Of a DNA stretch of 64,000 nucleotides, positions 51,992 to 60,531 are shown piece after piece (the first letter of the stretch is position 1; each line of letters starts with the position of its first letter). The notes beneath the pieces were generated by a model, which was not told the origin of the DNA, made no database searches, and saw only the letters and a list, made by a program, of their open reading frames with translations. The DNA comes from Bacilli bacterium (GTDB taxonomy: Bacteria; Bacillota_I; Bacilli_A; RF39; UBA660): assembly GCA_017541885.1 (NCBI GenBank), contig JAFXYF010000008.1, forward strand, positions 166,531-230,530. Reading direction: 5' to 3'. The translations under genes were made by a program, and so were the position numbers.

Positions 51992-52499
51992 AATATTTAC
52001 CTCTTTCAAATATCCCTCTTTTTTGATATTTTCTCATAATTATATTTTCTATAAATCGATTTACTCCAGTTATTTTTAATTCTTTCTCACCCATTGGATC
52101 AACAAGTACTGTAGTAATATGAAATCTATTACCTGCTAAAACATCAGTAAGTAATTGATCTCCTATTAAACACATTTCACTCTTGCTTAAATGATATTTG
52201 TTTTTTATTTTATTTAAACCTATAGTAGTAGGTTTTAAACTAAAACAAACACCATCTATATCCAAATCTTTTAAATAAGGTTTTATTCTTCTATTAAAAT
52301 TATTAGTACATATAACAACTAAGAAATCTCTCTTTAATTCATAAATCAATTCTTTTACTTCATCTGGACATTTCTTTTGTTCCATTAGACCTAAAGTATT
52401 ATCCAAGTCAAAAACAAGGCATTTAATACCTCCGTTTTTTAATAGATCATAATCAATCTCAAAAATATTTTTCTTATAAATATCCGGTCTAAATCCCAT
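51984..52499 (-). CDS. yqeG: HAD-superfamily phosphatase YqeG
   Basis: The 171-residue HAD protein has motif I VFDLDNTLG, motif II CTNNFNRR, and C-terminal IGDQLLTDVLAGN with the metal Asp. YqeG-YqeH is a conserved gene pair in Bacilli. Substrate unknown. ATG 52499 follows GGAGG. Confidence 0.93.
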   Translation of the reverse strand: MGFRPDIYKKNIFEIDYDLLKNGGIKCLVFDLDNTLGLMEQKKCPDEVKELIYELKRDFLVVICTNNFNRRIKPYLKDLDIDGVCFSLKPTTIGLNKIKNKYHLSKSEMCLIGDQLLTDVLAGNRFHITTVLVDPMGEKELKITGVNRFIENIIMRKYQKRGIFERGKYYE

Positions 52500-52541
52500 A
52501 AAACCTCCGAGAAATATTATATATCATAATACTTTTTTTGT

Positions 52542-53444
52542 CTATTTCATGATACTCTTTTTATTTAATACAAAATGTTCCTTTTTAGGATTTACTGTAC
52601 TATGACAAAATTCACATACCTTACTAGTAATCTTAGCCCCACAATTAGGACAATATGCACTACTCTTACTATTATCTAAATCCATTACAAATTCTAAATC
52701 ATATTTAAGATTAACTGTTTGTAGACTATTACCTCTAATAACTTTACCATTATCAGTTTTAATTACATAGTCTTTAAAAGAAACAGCTAAATAAGCATCA
52801 ATTACAACTCTACCATCTATCTCTTCTATATTTCTAATATTAGATGAAATAAAAGTAAAATCACTCATAATATTTTTTTGACCTTTATTCTTTAATTCTT
52901 CTAAATCTGCTTCATAAGAGTCATATAATTCTAAAGAACAAAAGTTTTCTAGTTTTTTATAATCAAAATCCATCCAAGCAATTTGTACTTTAACAAAAAT
53001 ATCATAAAAATCATCTAATAATTTCTTCTCTGTATATTTTGGTAAATATTTCTGAATCACTTCATCATAATTAGTTTCTATTTCACTAGTACTAGTATGA
53101 CGATGAGTATTTTTAAGAATTGCTTCTTCTGTCTCATTTTTCTCAGGAATAGCCATACTTCTTCCATCTTTTCTCTTAGGAACAAGTAATGTACCAAGCA
53201 GACACATTAGTATTGAAAACAATGAATATGGAACTCTTCTCCCACTACTATAAGTGCCACTATCATAATCACCATAACTACTACCATAGTCACTATCATA
53301 TGAATCATACCCACCATAGCTGCTTCCATAGTCTCCGCTATATCCTCCACCATAGTCATAATCCCATCCAGAGTCAGCATAAACAGGAACAGTATATAAA
53401 AGAAAAATAGATGTTATTAATATAAACAAACTACTCTTCTTCAT
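52542..53444 (-). CDS. Tim44-like domain protein with signal peptide, Gly/Tyr/Ser-rich linker and zinc ribbon
   Basis: The product has 300 residues. A signal-like segment (SSLFILITSIFLLYTVPVYA) is followed by about 45 residues of GYDSYDSDYGSS-type low complexity and a second hydrophobic stretch (about 75-90). A Tim44-like domain (VQIAWMDFDYKKLENFCS, YEADLEELK) and a four-cysteine ribbon (CPNCG..CEFC) follow. The topology, with a zinc ribbon near the C-terminus, is found in bacterial Tim44-like proteins of unknown role. It lies 3 bases after the end of the related 53.4 kb gene. Confidence 0.75.
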   Translation of the reverse strand: MKKSSLFILITSIFLLYTVPVYADSGWDYDYGGGYSGDYGSSYGGYDSYDSDYGSSYGDYDSGTYSSGRRVPYSLFSILMCLLGTLLVPKRKDGRSMAIPEKNETEEAILKNTHRHTSTSEIETNYDEVIQKYLPKYTEKKLLDDFYDIFVKVQIAWMDFDYKKLENFCSLELYDSYEADLEELKNKGQKNIMSDFTFISSNIRNIEEIDGRVVIDAYLAVSFKDYVIKTDNGKVIRGNSLQTVNLKYDLEFVMDLDNSKSSAYCPNCGAKITSKVCEFCHSTVNPKKEHFVLNKKSIMK

Positions 53445-53446
53445 AA

Positions 53447-53941
53447 CTATATTTCCATTTCTTTAATTACATAATCATATTTTTCATATTTATACTTTTT
53501 TCCACAAGTTGGACAATAACCTGTAGTTTTTAAATCAAATGATGTTCCGCATCCTTCACATGTAATAAATGTTCTCTCAGGAGCATCTTTATCTTTTACA
53601 AGTAATACTTTAGTAGAATAAAGACTTCTCTTCTCATTAGATCCACCAATTACTTTATTGTCTTTTAAAACATATTTTAAATTCTTACAATTACAAATTG
53701 TTTCAATATAATGTTTATCAGAATCATCAAATTCACGATTAACTTGTAATTCTACATGAACTTCTTCAATACATACCTTTTGTCCTAATTTACGATCATT
53801 TTCTATATCACGAATTAATTTCTTATATAAATCATCAGTCATAAAATGACGAACTGTATGTAATTCATTATTACTATATGCATATAATATTTTTTTGATT
53901 ATATGTGCTTCTCTCATTAATAACATATCTTGATTATTCAT
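53447..53941 (-). CDS. Soluble Tim44-like zinc-ribbon protein
   Basis: The product has 164 residues from ATG 53941, with AGGGTG upstream. It lacks a membrane segment. Residues about 10-120 resemble the Tim44-like domain of the neighbour (IIKKILYAYSNNELHTVRHF, MTDDLYKKLIRDI). A zinc ribbon (CEGCGTSF...CPTCGKKY) ends it. It may be a soluble partner or paralog of the 52.5 kb membrane protein. Function unknown. Confidence 0.72.
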   Translation of the reverse strand: MNNQDMLLMREAHIIKKILYAYSNNELHTVRHFMTDDLYKKLIRDIENDRKLGQKVCIEEVHVELQVNREFDDSDKHYIETICNCKNLKYVLKDNKVIGGSNEKRSLYSTKVLLVKDKDAPERTFITCEGCGTSFDLKTTGYCPTCGKKYKYEKYDYVIKEMEI

Positions 53942-53951
53942 ACTCATCACC

Positions 53952-55367
53952 CTAATTATTAACTCTTTGTGTAACCATTGTTGTACAATTATCTATTTTC
54001 TTTATTTGATATCCATTCTCTTTACAATAATGAATAATATCACGAATTGCATCTCTAGTATAAGGTTTAATATCATGCATTAAAACCATATTAACACGAT
54101 CTTTTCTAAGACTATAAACAACATTTCTATATACTTGTTTAGGATCAGTTGTATTACCTGCGTCTCCAGAAGAAACATTCCAGTCATAATACTTATATCC
54201 TCTATTTAATACTTCTTTAGAAAGTCTAGACATAATTCCAAATGAATATCTTCTACTTACTGTATTACTTGCTCCTCCAGGGAATCTTATAAATTTAGAG
54301 TCATATCCAGTAATTCTTTGTACTCTATCATGTATTGCTTGTAAATCATTGAAAAAAGCCTGATCAGATGAATATATCTTTGCATAATCATGTGTTTGTG
54401 AATGAAGTGCTACAGTATGTCCTTCATCAAACTCTCTCTTAATTAATTCATCAGGTCCATATCCAGTTACAAAGAAAGTTGCTTTAACTCCCTCTTCTTT
54501 TAAGATATCAAGGATTACATTAGTAGTGCCTTCATTTGGGCCATCATCAAATGTTAAATAAACAGTCCCAACAACATCCCCACTACTTACTTTAACAGTA
54601 CGATTAGCTTCTCCTTCATTTCCTGCTTCATCTTTAACTTTATAAGTAATTTTATAGTCTCCTGCTAAACTATTATCAACAGTTCCTTCTACTACTACTT
54701 TACTAGTTAAATCTTTATCACAATTATCTTCTGCTTTATATCCAGGATCTTTATATACATCATTAGTACAAATATAAACAGTTTCAGTACCAGTTAATGT
54801 AATTACTGGTTTTTCTTTATCTTCATATAATATCTTTTTAGTAATACTCTTTTTATTACCATTACTATCTTTTACAGAGTAAGTAACCATATCTTCTTTT
54901 TTAGATATTTCTCCCTTTACTTTATCTGTTAAATCTCCATCATAATTATCAGTAGCTTCTACTTTTTCAATTTCATACTTAGTTCCAGGACAAACATAAA
55001 TATCATCTTTATTAATCTTTAATTTAGGTTTAGTAGTATCACTTACTTCTACAGTTCTCACTACTTTTCTTTTAAATATTCCAGAACCAACTGTATAAGT
55101 AACTTGATATTCTCCTAACTTATCAGTATTTACTTTTCCTTTTACTTTAACTTCTTTTGTAAGATTCTTTCCAAGATGATTTGCTTTATATCCTGCTTCA
55201 GAATACTTTTCTTTGTATTCAACTACTATTTTTTTACCACCTTTTAATTCAATTTGTGGAAGTAAAACTAGATGTATAAAAAATGCAATCACAAAAAAGG
55301 CAATAACAAAAATGCCTCCTATTAAAAGTGGTTTAGTAATACCTATCTTACGAAAAAACTTTCTCAT
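53952..55367 (-). CDS. Polysaccharide deacetylase with three Ig-like domains
   Basis: The 471-residue protein has a membrane anchor (about 15-38) and three Ig-like (DUF5011-type) domains (GEYQVTYTVGSG, TYSVKDSNGNKKS, GDYKITYKVKDEAGNEGEAN). The C-terminal NodB domain has TFDDGP, HSQTHDY, RFPGG and a catalytic LMHD segment. All metal and catalytic residues are present, so it is probably an active peptidoglycan deacetylase (PdaA/PgdA type) on the outer face of the membrane. ATG 55367; RBS weak. It is 50 bases downstream of sigK, and in spore formers PdaA acts on cortex, which fits by position only. Confidence 0.9.
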   Translation of the reverse strand: MRKFFRKIGITKPLLIGGIFVIAFFVIAFFIHLVLLPQIELKGGKKIVVEYKEKYSEAGYKANHLGKNLTKEVKVKGKVNTDKLGEYQVTYTVGSGIFKRKVVRTVEVSDTTKPKLKINKDDIYVCPGTKYEIEKVEATDNYDGDLTDKVKGEISKKEDMVTYSVKDSNGNKKSITKKILYEDKEKPVITLTGTETVYICTNDVYKDPGYKAEDNCDKDLTSKVVVEGTVDNSLAGDYKITYKVKDEAGNEGEANRTVKVSSGDVVGTVYLTFDDGPNEGTTNVILDILKEEGVKATFFVTGYGPDELIKREFDEGHTVALHSQTHDYAKIYSSDQAFFNDLQAIHDRVQRITGYDSKFIRFPGGASNTVSRRYSFGIMSRLSKEVLNRGYKYYDWNVSSGDAGNTTDPKQVYRNVVYSLRKDRVNMVLMHDIKPYTRDAIRDIIHYCKENGYQIKKIDNCTTMVTQRVNN

Positions 55368-55424
55368 ACGACCATCTCACTACTCTTCTTATATTATATA
55401 TGAGAAATCATTTTTTGTAAATTC

Positions 55425-56108
55425 TTATAACTGATTATTTTTAAGGAACTCTCTTAAGAGTTTTGTAAGAGCTCTCTTCTCTATTCTAGATACATAACTT
55501 CTACTAATTCCTAGTCTTTTAGATATATGTTTTTGAGTATATTCTTCTCTATCACCCAAACCATATCTAGCATTTATTATTTCTCTTTCTCTGGAAGTTA
55601 GTACATGCATATATTCTTTTAATAATTTTAAATGATCTTTCAATTGAAGATCATCAGAAAAATCAACATCATCTACTTTTAATACATCTAGTATCTCTAT
55701 TGGATTACCATCTTTATCATACCCTACCGCATCATGAATAGATACATCATTCAAATACTTATTATTCTTCCGAAAGTACATTAGTATTTCATTTTCTATA
55801 CATCTAGCACAATATGTAGTAATACGAACATTATGATTAGGTTTATAAGTATCTACTCCTTTTATTAAACCAATAGTCCCAATACTTATTAAATCATCCA
55901 TATCTCCTTCTTTTTTATCATACTTTTTAACTATATGTGCAACTAGTCTTAAGTTATGTTCAATTAACTTACTACGACTCAAAGGATTAGTATCTTTATC
56001 ATAAATGCAAGCCTCTTCTTCCTCTTTTGATAAAGGTTCTAAAAATGCATCTACTGAGTAACTCCCAGTAAAAGAAAATAAACTTCTAATTAATTCTAAA
56101 AAAAACAT
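55425..56108 (-). CDS. sigK: RNA polymerase sigma factor SigK (sporulation type)
   Basis: The 227-residue factor reads like SigK: LSKEEEEACI, LIEHNLRLVAHIVKKY (region 2.1), LISIGTIGLIKGV (2.2), TYCARCIENEILMYFRK (2.3-2.4) and HISKRLGISRSYVSRIEKRA (4.2). LVAHIVKKY separates it from SigE (LVVYIARKF). In Bacillus SigK directs late mother-cell genes after pro-sequence cleavage; residues 1-20 here are hydrophobic and could be such a pro-sequence. GGTGAT lies before ATG 56108. The start lies inside a strong hairpin, an unusual arrangement. Confidence 0.88.
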   Translation of the reverse strand: MFFLELIRSLFSFTGSYSVDAFLEPLSKEEEEACIYDKDTNPLSRSKLIEHNLRLVAHIVKKYDKKEGDMDDLISIGTIGLIKGVDTYKPNHNVRITTYCARCIENEILMYFRKNNKYLNDVSIHDAVGYDKDGNPIEILDVLKVDDVDFSDDLQLKDHLKLLKEYMHVLTSREREIINARYGLGDREEYTQKHISKRLGISRSYVSRIEKRALTKLLREFLKNNQL

Positions 56109-56134
56109 ATAATCACCATTAGATTATATGTTTT
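56102..56134 (-). terminator. Terminator hairpin of the flippase gene, enclosing the sigK start codon
   Basis: On the minus strand AAAACATATAATC pairs with GATTATATGTTTT (13 bp, 7-base loop), followed by TTTT that is part of the first sigK codons. The ATG of sigK lies in the descending arm and GGTGAT in the loop and stem base. Confidence 0.75.
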
Positions 56135-56137
56135 TAA

Positions 56138-57544
56138 TTAATGTTTTATTTTGTTTTTTATTGTAAGAAAACTATCTCTTAAAAAAGTCTTATTAGATAC
56201 TACTGCATAAATACATACAATTACTAAACTAATAATATTTGTATATAAATGATTGTAATAGTATAAAACAATTGCAAAAGTAAATATTAAGAAACTCTTT
56301 ATAAAGAATCCATTTTCATATTTAATTTTTACATATTTCTTTAAATCAATATGTCTATATAAAACCATTGCAAAATAAGATATTGTAGTTGATATTGCTG
56401 CTGCATATAAACCAATATATTTAATGAAAATAATATTAATTAAAATATTGATTATTGCACCCATTATTGTAGTACTAGCAACTTGTTTACTCATTTTCTT
56501 TGCTAAATATATTTGACTATATAAACATATTGCTACATTAAATACAGTAGCTAGTACTAAAGGTGGAATATAATCATATGCACCATTATATTTAGAATTA
56601 ATCATAAGTGGAAATACAAAAGGCATACAAGCAATCATTCCTACTCCTAAAGCAACAAATAACTTCATAATAGTATTTGCTATATCAGAGAAGAATTCAT
56701 CTCTATCTGGACTATTAATATGAAGAGATGCACTCTCACTCCAACTTAAATTAAATATTCCAGTTAAACTAGATATAATTGTTGGGAACTTATTACTAAT
56801 TGCATAAATACCATTTAAACCGGCTCCTAAGATCCATGAAATAATAGTTCTATCACTAACATTAACAATCCACCAACTAATTCCATTTGGAACTAAAGGT
56901 ATAGAGTATTTATACATTTCTTTAAGTAATTTTTTATCAACTAATTTAAAGTCAATTTTAGGTAATAGTTTTAATCTAATAAATAAGTATAATGCACAAA
57001 TAAAATTAGCTAAAGCCATTGATATAATCATACCTTCAGCTTGCATACCACAAAATACTATTAAGAAAATATTACTACATACAGTTGTAAGTCCTGTTAA
57101 AATACAACTAATTGAAAAGTCTAATGTTTGACCAAAACCTCTCGCAATTTGTAAGAAATTTCCAGATAAAACACAAACTATTACATCTATCCAAATAATA
57201 AATCTAAATGGAATAGATACAAAACTTGTAATTATAAAATACAAAATAGTAAATAAAGTTAAACTAATCGATAATACATAAAAATTATTACTAACTAAAG
57301 TCTTAATATCATTATCTTTTCCTCTAGAATCAATGATAAATCTAAATATACTCATCTCTAACTCTAAAGTAATAATTGGTACAAATAATGTTACATAAGT
57401 CTGAATTAAATCAACAATACCATACTCTTCAGTTGCTAAATAAGCAGTATATAAAGGTAATAAGAAAAATGATATTAATTGAGTACAAACTTTACCAAAG
57501 AAAATAATAATAGTTGTTTTAGCAAACTGTTTTTTCTTGTTCAT
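56138..57544 (-). CDS. Polysaccharide/oligosaccharide flippase (Wzx/MATE-like)
   Basis: The 468-residue membrane protein has about 12-14 helices and the usual PST/MOP flippase start (TTIIIFFGKVCTQLISFFLL), the EEYGIVDLI motif and GLNGIYAISNKFPTIISSLT. Members export lipid-linked sugars for capsule, teichoic acid or spore-wall polymers. ATG 57544 follows AGGAGG. It overlaps the VanZ gene by 26 bases. Confidence 0.88.
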   Translation of the reverse strand: MNKKKQFAKTTIIIFFGKVCTQLISFFLLPLYTAYLATEEYGIVDLIQTYVTLFVPIITLELEMSIFRFIIDSRGKDNDIKTLVSNNFYVLSISLTLFTILYFIITSFVSIPFRFIIWIDVIVCVLSGNFLQIARGFGQTLDFSISCILTGLTTVCSNIFLIVFCGMQAEGMIISMALANFICALYLFIRLKLLPKIDFKLVDKKLLKEMYKYSIPLVPNGISWWIVNVSDRTIISWILGAGLNGIYAISNKFPTIISSLTGIFNLSWSESASLHINSPDRDEFFSDIANTIMKLFVALGVGMIACMPFVFPLMINSKYNGAYDYIPPLVLATVFNVAICLYSQIYLAKKMSKQVASTTIMGAIINILINIIFIKYIGLYAAAISTTISYFAMVLYRHIDLKKYVKIKYENGFFIKSFLIFTFAIVLYYYNHLYTNIISLVIVCIYAVVSNKTFLRDSFLTIKNKIKH

Positions 57545-57995
57545 ATTTCCTCCTTATAAGGTAAATAAAGTAATAGAAATAAGTACCAAATAAAGCACCT
57601 AAACTATCAATTCCTACATCTATTATACTACCACTTCTTCCAACTACAAACAATTGATGTATTTCATCACTACAAGCATATAATATTGAAAGAAGTAGCG
57701 ATATTAGAATAATCTTAGTATTTAAATCTTTATATTCTTTAAATAAACTAAGTAATAAAAATCCTAAAACAAAATATATAAAGAAATGTGCTCCTTTTCT
57801 AACTAGTACTACATATTCATCTATTTTTTTCTGTCTCTCTACTCCACTTAAACTTCTACCTGCAAGTACTTCTGCAATAGATACAATTATAAAATTACTT
57901 TTCTTATCTGATTCATCTGCAGGATCATTAGAAAACATAAATATTTGTACCATACAAAGAATTACAAGTATCCATTTTATAATTTTAAGGATCAT
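57519..57995 (-). CDS. VanZ-like family membrane protein
   Basis: The 158-residue protein has four membrane helices and the family signature SDEIHQLFVVGRSGSIIDVG plus DSLGALFG. VanZ-like proteins are linked to teicoplanin resistance in enterococci, but most homologs have unknown cell-envelope roles. AGAGGTGAAG precedes ATG 57995. Its 3' end overlaps the flippase start. Confidence 0.92.
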   Translation of the reverse strand: MILKIIKWILVILCMVQIFMFSNDPADESDKKSNFIIVSIAEVLAGRSLSGVERQKKIDEYVVLVRKGAHFFIYFVLGFLLLSLFKEYKDLNTKIILISLLLSILYACSDEIHQLFVVGRSGSIIDVGIDSLGALFGTYFYYFIYLIRRKYEQEKTVC

Positions 57996-58010
57996 AACTT
58001 CACCTCTTAA

Positions 58011-58034
58011 AAATAGTCACCAAAGTGACTATTT
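58011..58034 (-). terminator. Intrinsic terminator of murE
   Basis: AAATAGTCAC / GTGACTATTT stem with a 4-base loop (CAAA). On the minus strand it is followed by a T-rich tract. It overlaps the end of the murE reading frame. Confidence 0.75.
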
Positions 58035-59468
58035 CTCTTCTCTATTTTTAACCGCATTATATGCTTCTTCAATATCATTAAAGTAAATCGTCTCAGTCTT
58101 TAACTTTTCATAAGTTTCATTACCCTTACCTAATATTAAAACCATATCTCCATCATTTGCCATATCAATAGCTTTTTGAATTGCTTCTCTACGATCAATT
58201 ACTATTTCATAATTATCATGAGTATCTTTAAGTTCTGCAATAATATCTTCACAAATTTTCATTGGGTCCTCACTTCTCGGATCTTCATAACAGAATATTG
58301 CATAACTAGCATTTTCAACTACTACGTTACCAACTTTAGGTCTTTTTAAATAATCTCTTTCTCCTGCTTGTCCAATAACTACAATACTTCTATTAATATC
58401 TAAAGTATGAACAAAGTTTAATAGTTTTGTAATACCATTAGGAGTATGAGCATAATCAACCATTACATAGTATGGAGTATTTGTCTTTAATAATTCTAAT
58501 CTTCCACTAACTTTTACTTCAGGTAAACGATTAATTAAATCATCCCAAGAAAAGTCTAAAGCTAAACAGCAAAGTAAAGCACAAGCAAGATTATATACAT
58601 TAAAGTCTCCCATTAAAGGACTAGTAACATGTTTTTCTTCTCCTAAATAATTAAATACTATATCAGTATGATCAGGATATAATTTAAATGATTTAATTTG
58701 AAGAGTATTATCTTCTCCTACTCCATAAGTAACAATTTTTCCATTACATGCTTCCTTACATTGTTCAAAATATGGATCATCATGATTAAGTACACAAGTA
58801 CCTTCTTTTTTAGTTTGTCTAAATAAATTTAATTTAGAATCTAAATAATTTTCAAAAGATCCATGAATATTTAAATGTTCAGAAGTAATATTAGTAATTG
58901 CACTAACATCAAATTCCATTGCTGTAAGTCTTCCTCTAAAGAAAGCTTCACTTGATGTTTCAATTGCAGCATATCTACATTCATAATCTACAAACTCTGA
59001 TAAATATCTATATAAGTTATGAGCATCAGGAGTAGTATTTGGATTATCTCCCTGAAACTTCAAACAACTTCTACCATTAGTTCCAATATATCCACAAATA
59101 TCACTACCTAACATAGTCTGAATAATTGTAGTAGTACTAGTTTTACCATCAGTACCAGTAACTCCAATCATTGTAAGTTCACGATCTGGATAATCATAGA
59201 ATCTTTGACATAGAAAAGGTAATTCTTTATTTGTATCTTCAATTTTAATAATAGGAACACTCTTTTCACCTACATCTTTTGATACTACACAAGCTACTGC
59301 TCCTCTTGCTATCGCATCATCTATAAAATCATGTCTATCTGCAGTAACTCCTTTAGTACAAACAAAAAGATCTCCCTCTTCACATTCTTTTGAATTAATT
59401 TTTATATTTTTAATTTCAGTGTCATAAGAACACTCTGGAAATAACTCATTAAGTTTTTTCACATACAT
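58029..59468 (-). CDS. murE: UDP-MurNAc-tripeptide synthetase MurE
   Basis: The Mur ligase of about 480 residues adds the third amino acid to UDP-MurNAc-L-Ala-D-Glu. Motifs are GVTGTDGKTSTT (P loop), NTTPDAHNLYRYL, NITSEHLNIHGSFENYLDSK, DYAHTPNGI and EDPRSEDPMKI. The retained arginine in D-P-R-S-E-D-P favours meso-diaminopimelate over lysine as substrate. Start choice is uncertain: AGGTG (59473-59469) directly precedes ATG 59468, and a GTG at 59462 has better spacing and gives the typical MKKLNELF start. It lies across from a divergent arginase gene. Confidence 0.95.
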   Translation of the reverse strand: MYVKKLNELFPECSYDTEIKNIKINSKECEEGDLFVCTKGVTADRHDFIDDAIARGAVACVVSKDVGEKSVPIIKIEDTNKELPFLCQRFYDYPDRELTMIGVTGTDGKTSTTTIIQTMLGSDICGYIGTNGRSCLKFQGDNPNTTPDAHNLYRYLSEFVDYECRYAAIETSSEAFFRGRLTAMEFDVSAITNITSEHLNIHGSFENYLDSKLNLFRQTKKEGTCVLNHDDPYFEQCKEACNGKIVTYGVGEDNTLQIKSFKLYPDHTDIVFNYLGEEKHVTSPLMGDFNVYNLACALLCCLALDFSWDDLINRLPEVKVSGRLELLKTNTPYYVMVDYAHTPNGITKLLNFVHTLDINRSIVVIGQAGERDYLKRPKVGNVVVENASYAIFCYEDPRSEDPMKICEDIIAELKDTHDNYEIVIDRREAIQKAIDMANDGDMVLILGKGNETYEKLKTETIYFNDIEEAYNAVKNREEK

Positions 59469-59480
59469 CACCTATGCTTT

Positions 59481-59486
59481 ATTATA
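59481..59486 (-). promoter_or_regulatory. -10 element of murE
   Basis: TATAAT on the minus strand, 12-18 bases upstream of the start codon; no convincing -35. Confidence 0.35.
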
Positions 59487-59518
59487 CAGTAAATATAAGA
59501 CAAATTAAAGGTTTTTTC

Positions 59519-59547
59519 TTGAAGCAAAAGGATATTTACGTTAAAAT
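59519..59547 (+). promoter_or_regulatory. Promoter of the arginase gene
   Basis: TTGAAG (59519-59524), 17-base spacer, TAAAAT (59542-59547), with GGTGAT and ATG 59563 just downstream. A short leader of under 12 bases is implied. Confidence 0.6.
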
Positions 59548-59562
59548 GATTATGGTGATTAT

Positions 59563-60468
59563 ATGAGAACAATGATATTTGGAGCAGGATCTGATTTAGG
59601 TGTTCATATTGATGGAGCAAGTTTAGGTCCTAAACAATTAATGAACGATATAAGTACTTTCTATAAAGGAGAAAGTATGTTATTCCAACAAGATGCCAAT
59701 ATTATTAAAAGTAGAAATTTTGGTGATCGTCGTAAAAATGAATATGAAGTAGAAAAATTTAATACTGAGTTATATAAAAATATTGTTAGTAAAATAAAAG
59801 AAGAATACTTCCCAATATTAATTGGAGGAGACCATTCAGTCGCAATCGCATCTGCTCTTGCATCATGCAAAGTAAATATTGATGTAGGAATAATTTGGAT
59901 AGATGCTCATACTGATTACAATACTTTTGAAACAACAATAACAGGAAATATTCATGGATTACCTTTAGCTGCTATTACAGGATATAAATGTAATGAATTA
60001 AGATATTATCATGATGGTAAAGTAATTCAACCATCACGTACAGTAATAGTAGGAGCAAGAAGTATAGATGATGCAGAAAAAGATAATTTAAGATATGCTG
60101 GTGTTACAGTATTCTCAACTCAAGATATAAAAGAAAAAGGAATAGATGCTGTAATGGATGAAGCCTTTAAAATAGCTGGATATAAAACTAAAGGTGTACA
60201 TGTAAGTTATGATATTGACGTAATTGATCCATATACTGCTCCAGGAGTTTCAATTCCTGAGTATGATGGAATATCTGAAGAAGAAGCAATGAAGATTAAT
60301 GAATACTTAGTAAAACATATAAATGAAATCTTATCATTTGATCTTGTTGAATTTAATCCATTAAGAGATCAAGATAGAAGAACTGAACAAATTGCCCTAA
60401 ACATTTTAACTCAAATTATTAATGCAGCTGAGAAGAAAAAGAAATGGGAACAAAAAACTTATTATTAA
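59563..60468 (+). CDS. Arginase family hydrolase
   Basis: The 301-residue protein matches Bacillus arginase more than agmatinase: GGDHSVAIAS (His91), DAHTDYNTFETT (Asp114, His116, Asp118), ITGNIHGLPLA, SYDIDVIDP (Asp217, Asp219) and FDLVEFNPLRDQ. All six metal ligands of the binuclear manganese site are present. Arginase hydrolyses arginine to ornithine and urea. Weaker points are the first 60 residues, which are diverged. It has its own promoter and terminator, and is the only plus-strand gene in this half of the window. Confidence 0.85.
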   Translation: MRTMIFGAGSDLGVHIDGASLGPKQLMNDISTFYKGESMLFQQDANIIKSRNFGDRRKNEYEVEKFNTELYKNIVSKIKEEYFPILIGGDHSVAIASALASCKVNIDVGIIWIDAHTDYNTFETTITGNIHGLPLAAITGYKCNELRYYHDGKVIQPSRTVIVGARSIDDAEKDNLRYAGVTVFSTQDIKEKGIDAVMDEAFKIAGYKTKGVHVSYDIDVIDPYTAPGVSIPEYDGISEEEAMKINEYLVKHINEILSFDLVEFNPLRDQDRRTEQIALNILTQIINAAEKKKKWEQKTYY

Positions 60469-60470
60469 AG

Positions 60471-60492
60471 AAAAACAACACTTGTTGTTTTT
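60471..60492 (+). terminator. Intrinsic terminator of the arginase gene
   Basis: AAAAACAAC / GTTGTTTTT stem with a 4-base loop and a T run on the plus strand. Confidence 0.8.
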
Positions 60493-60507
60493 TTATTTTG
60501 CAATAAA

Positions 60508-60531
60508 AAAAGTAAGCATTTGCTTACTTTT
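60508..60531 (-). terminator. Intrinsic terminator of ftsZ
   Basis: AAAAGTAAGCA / TGCTTACTTTT stem, 2-base loop as drawn, with a T run on the minus strand. It meets the stop of ftsZ. Confidence 0.8.
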
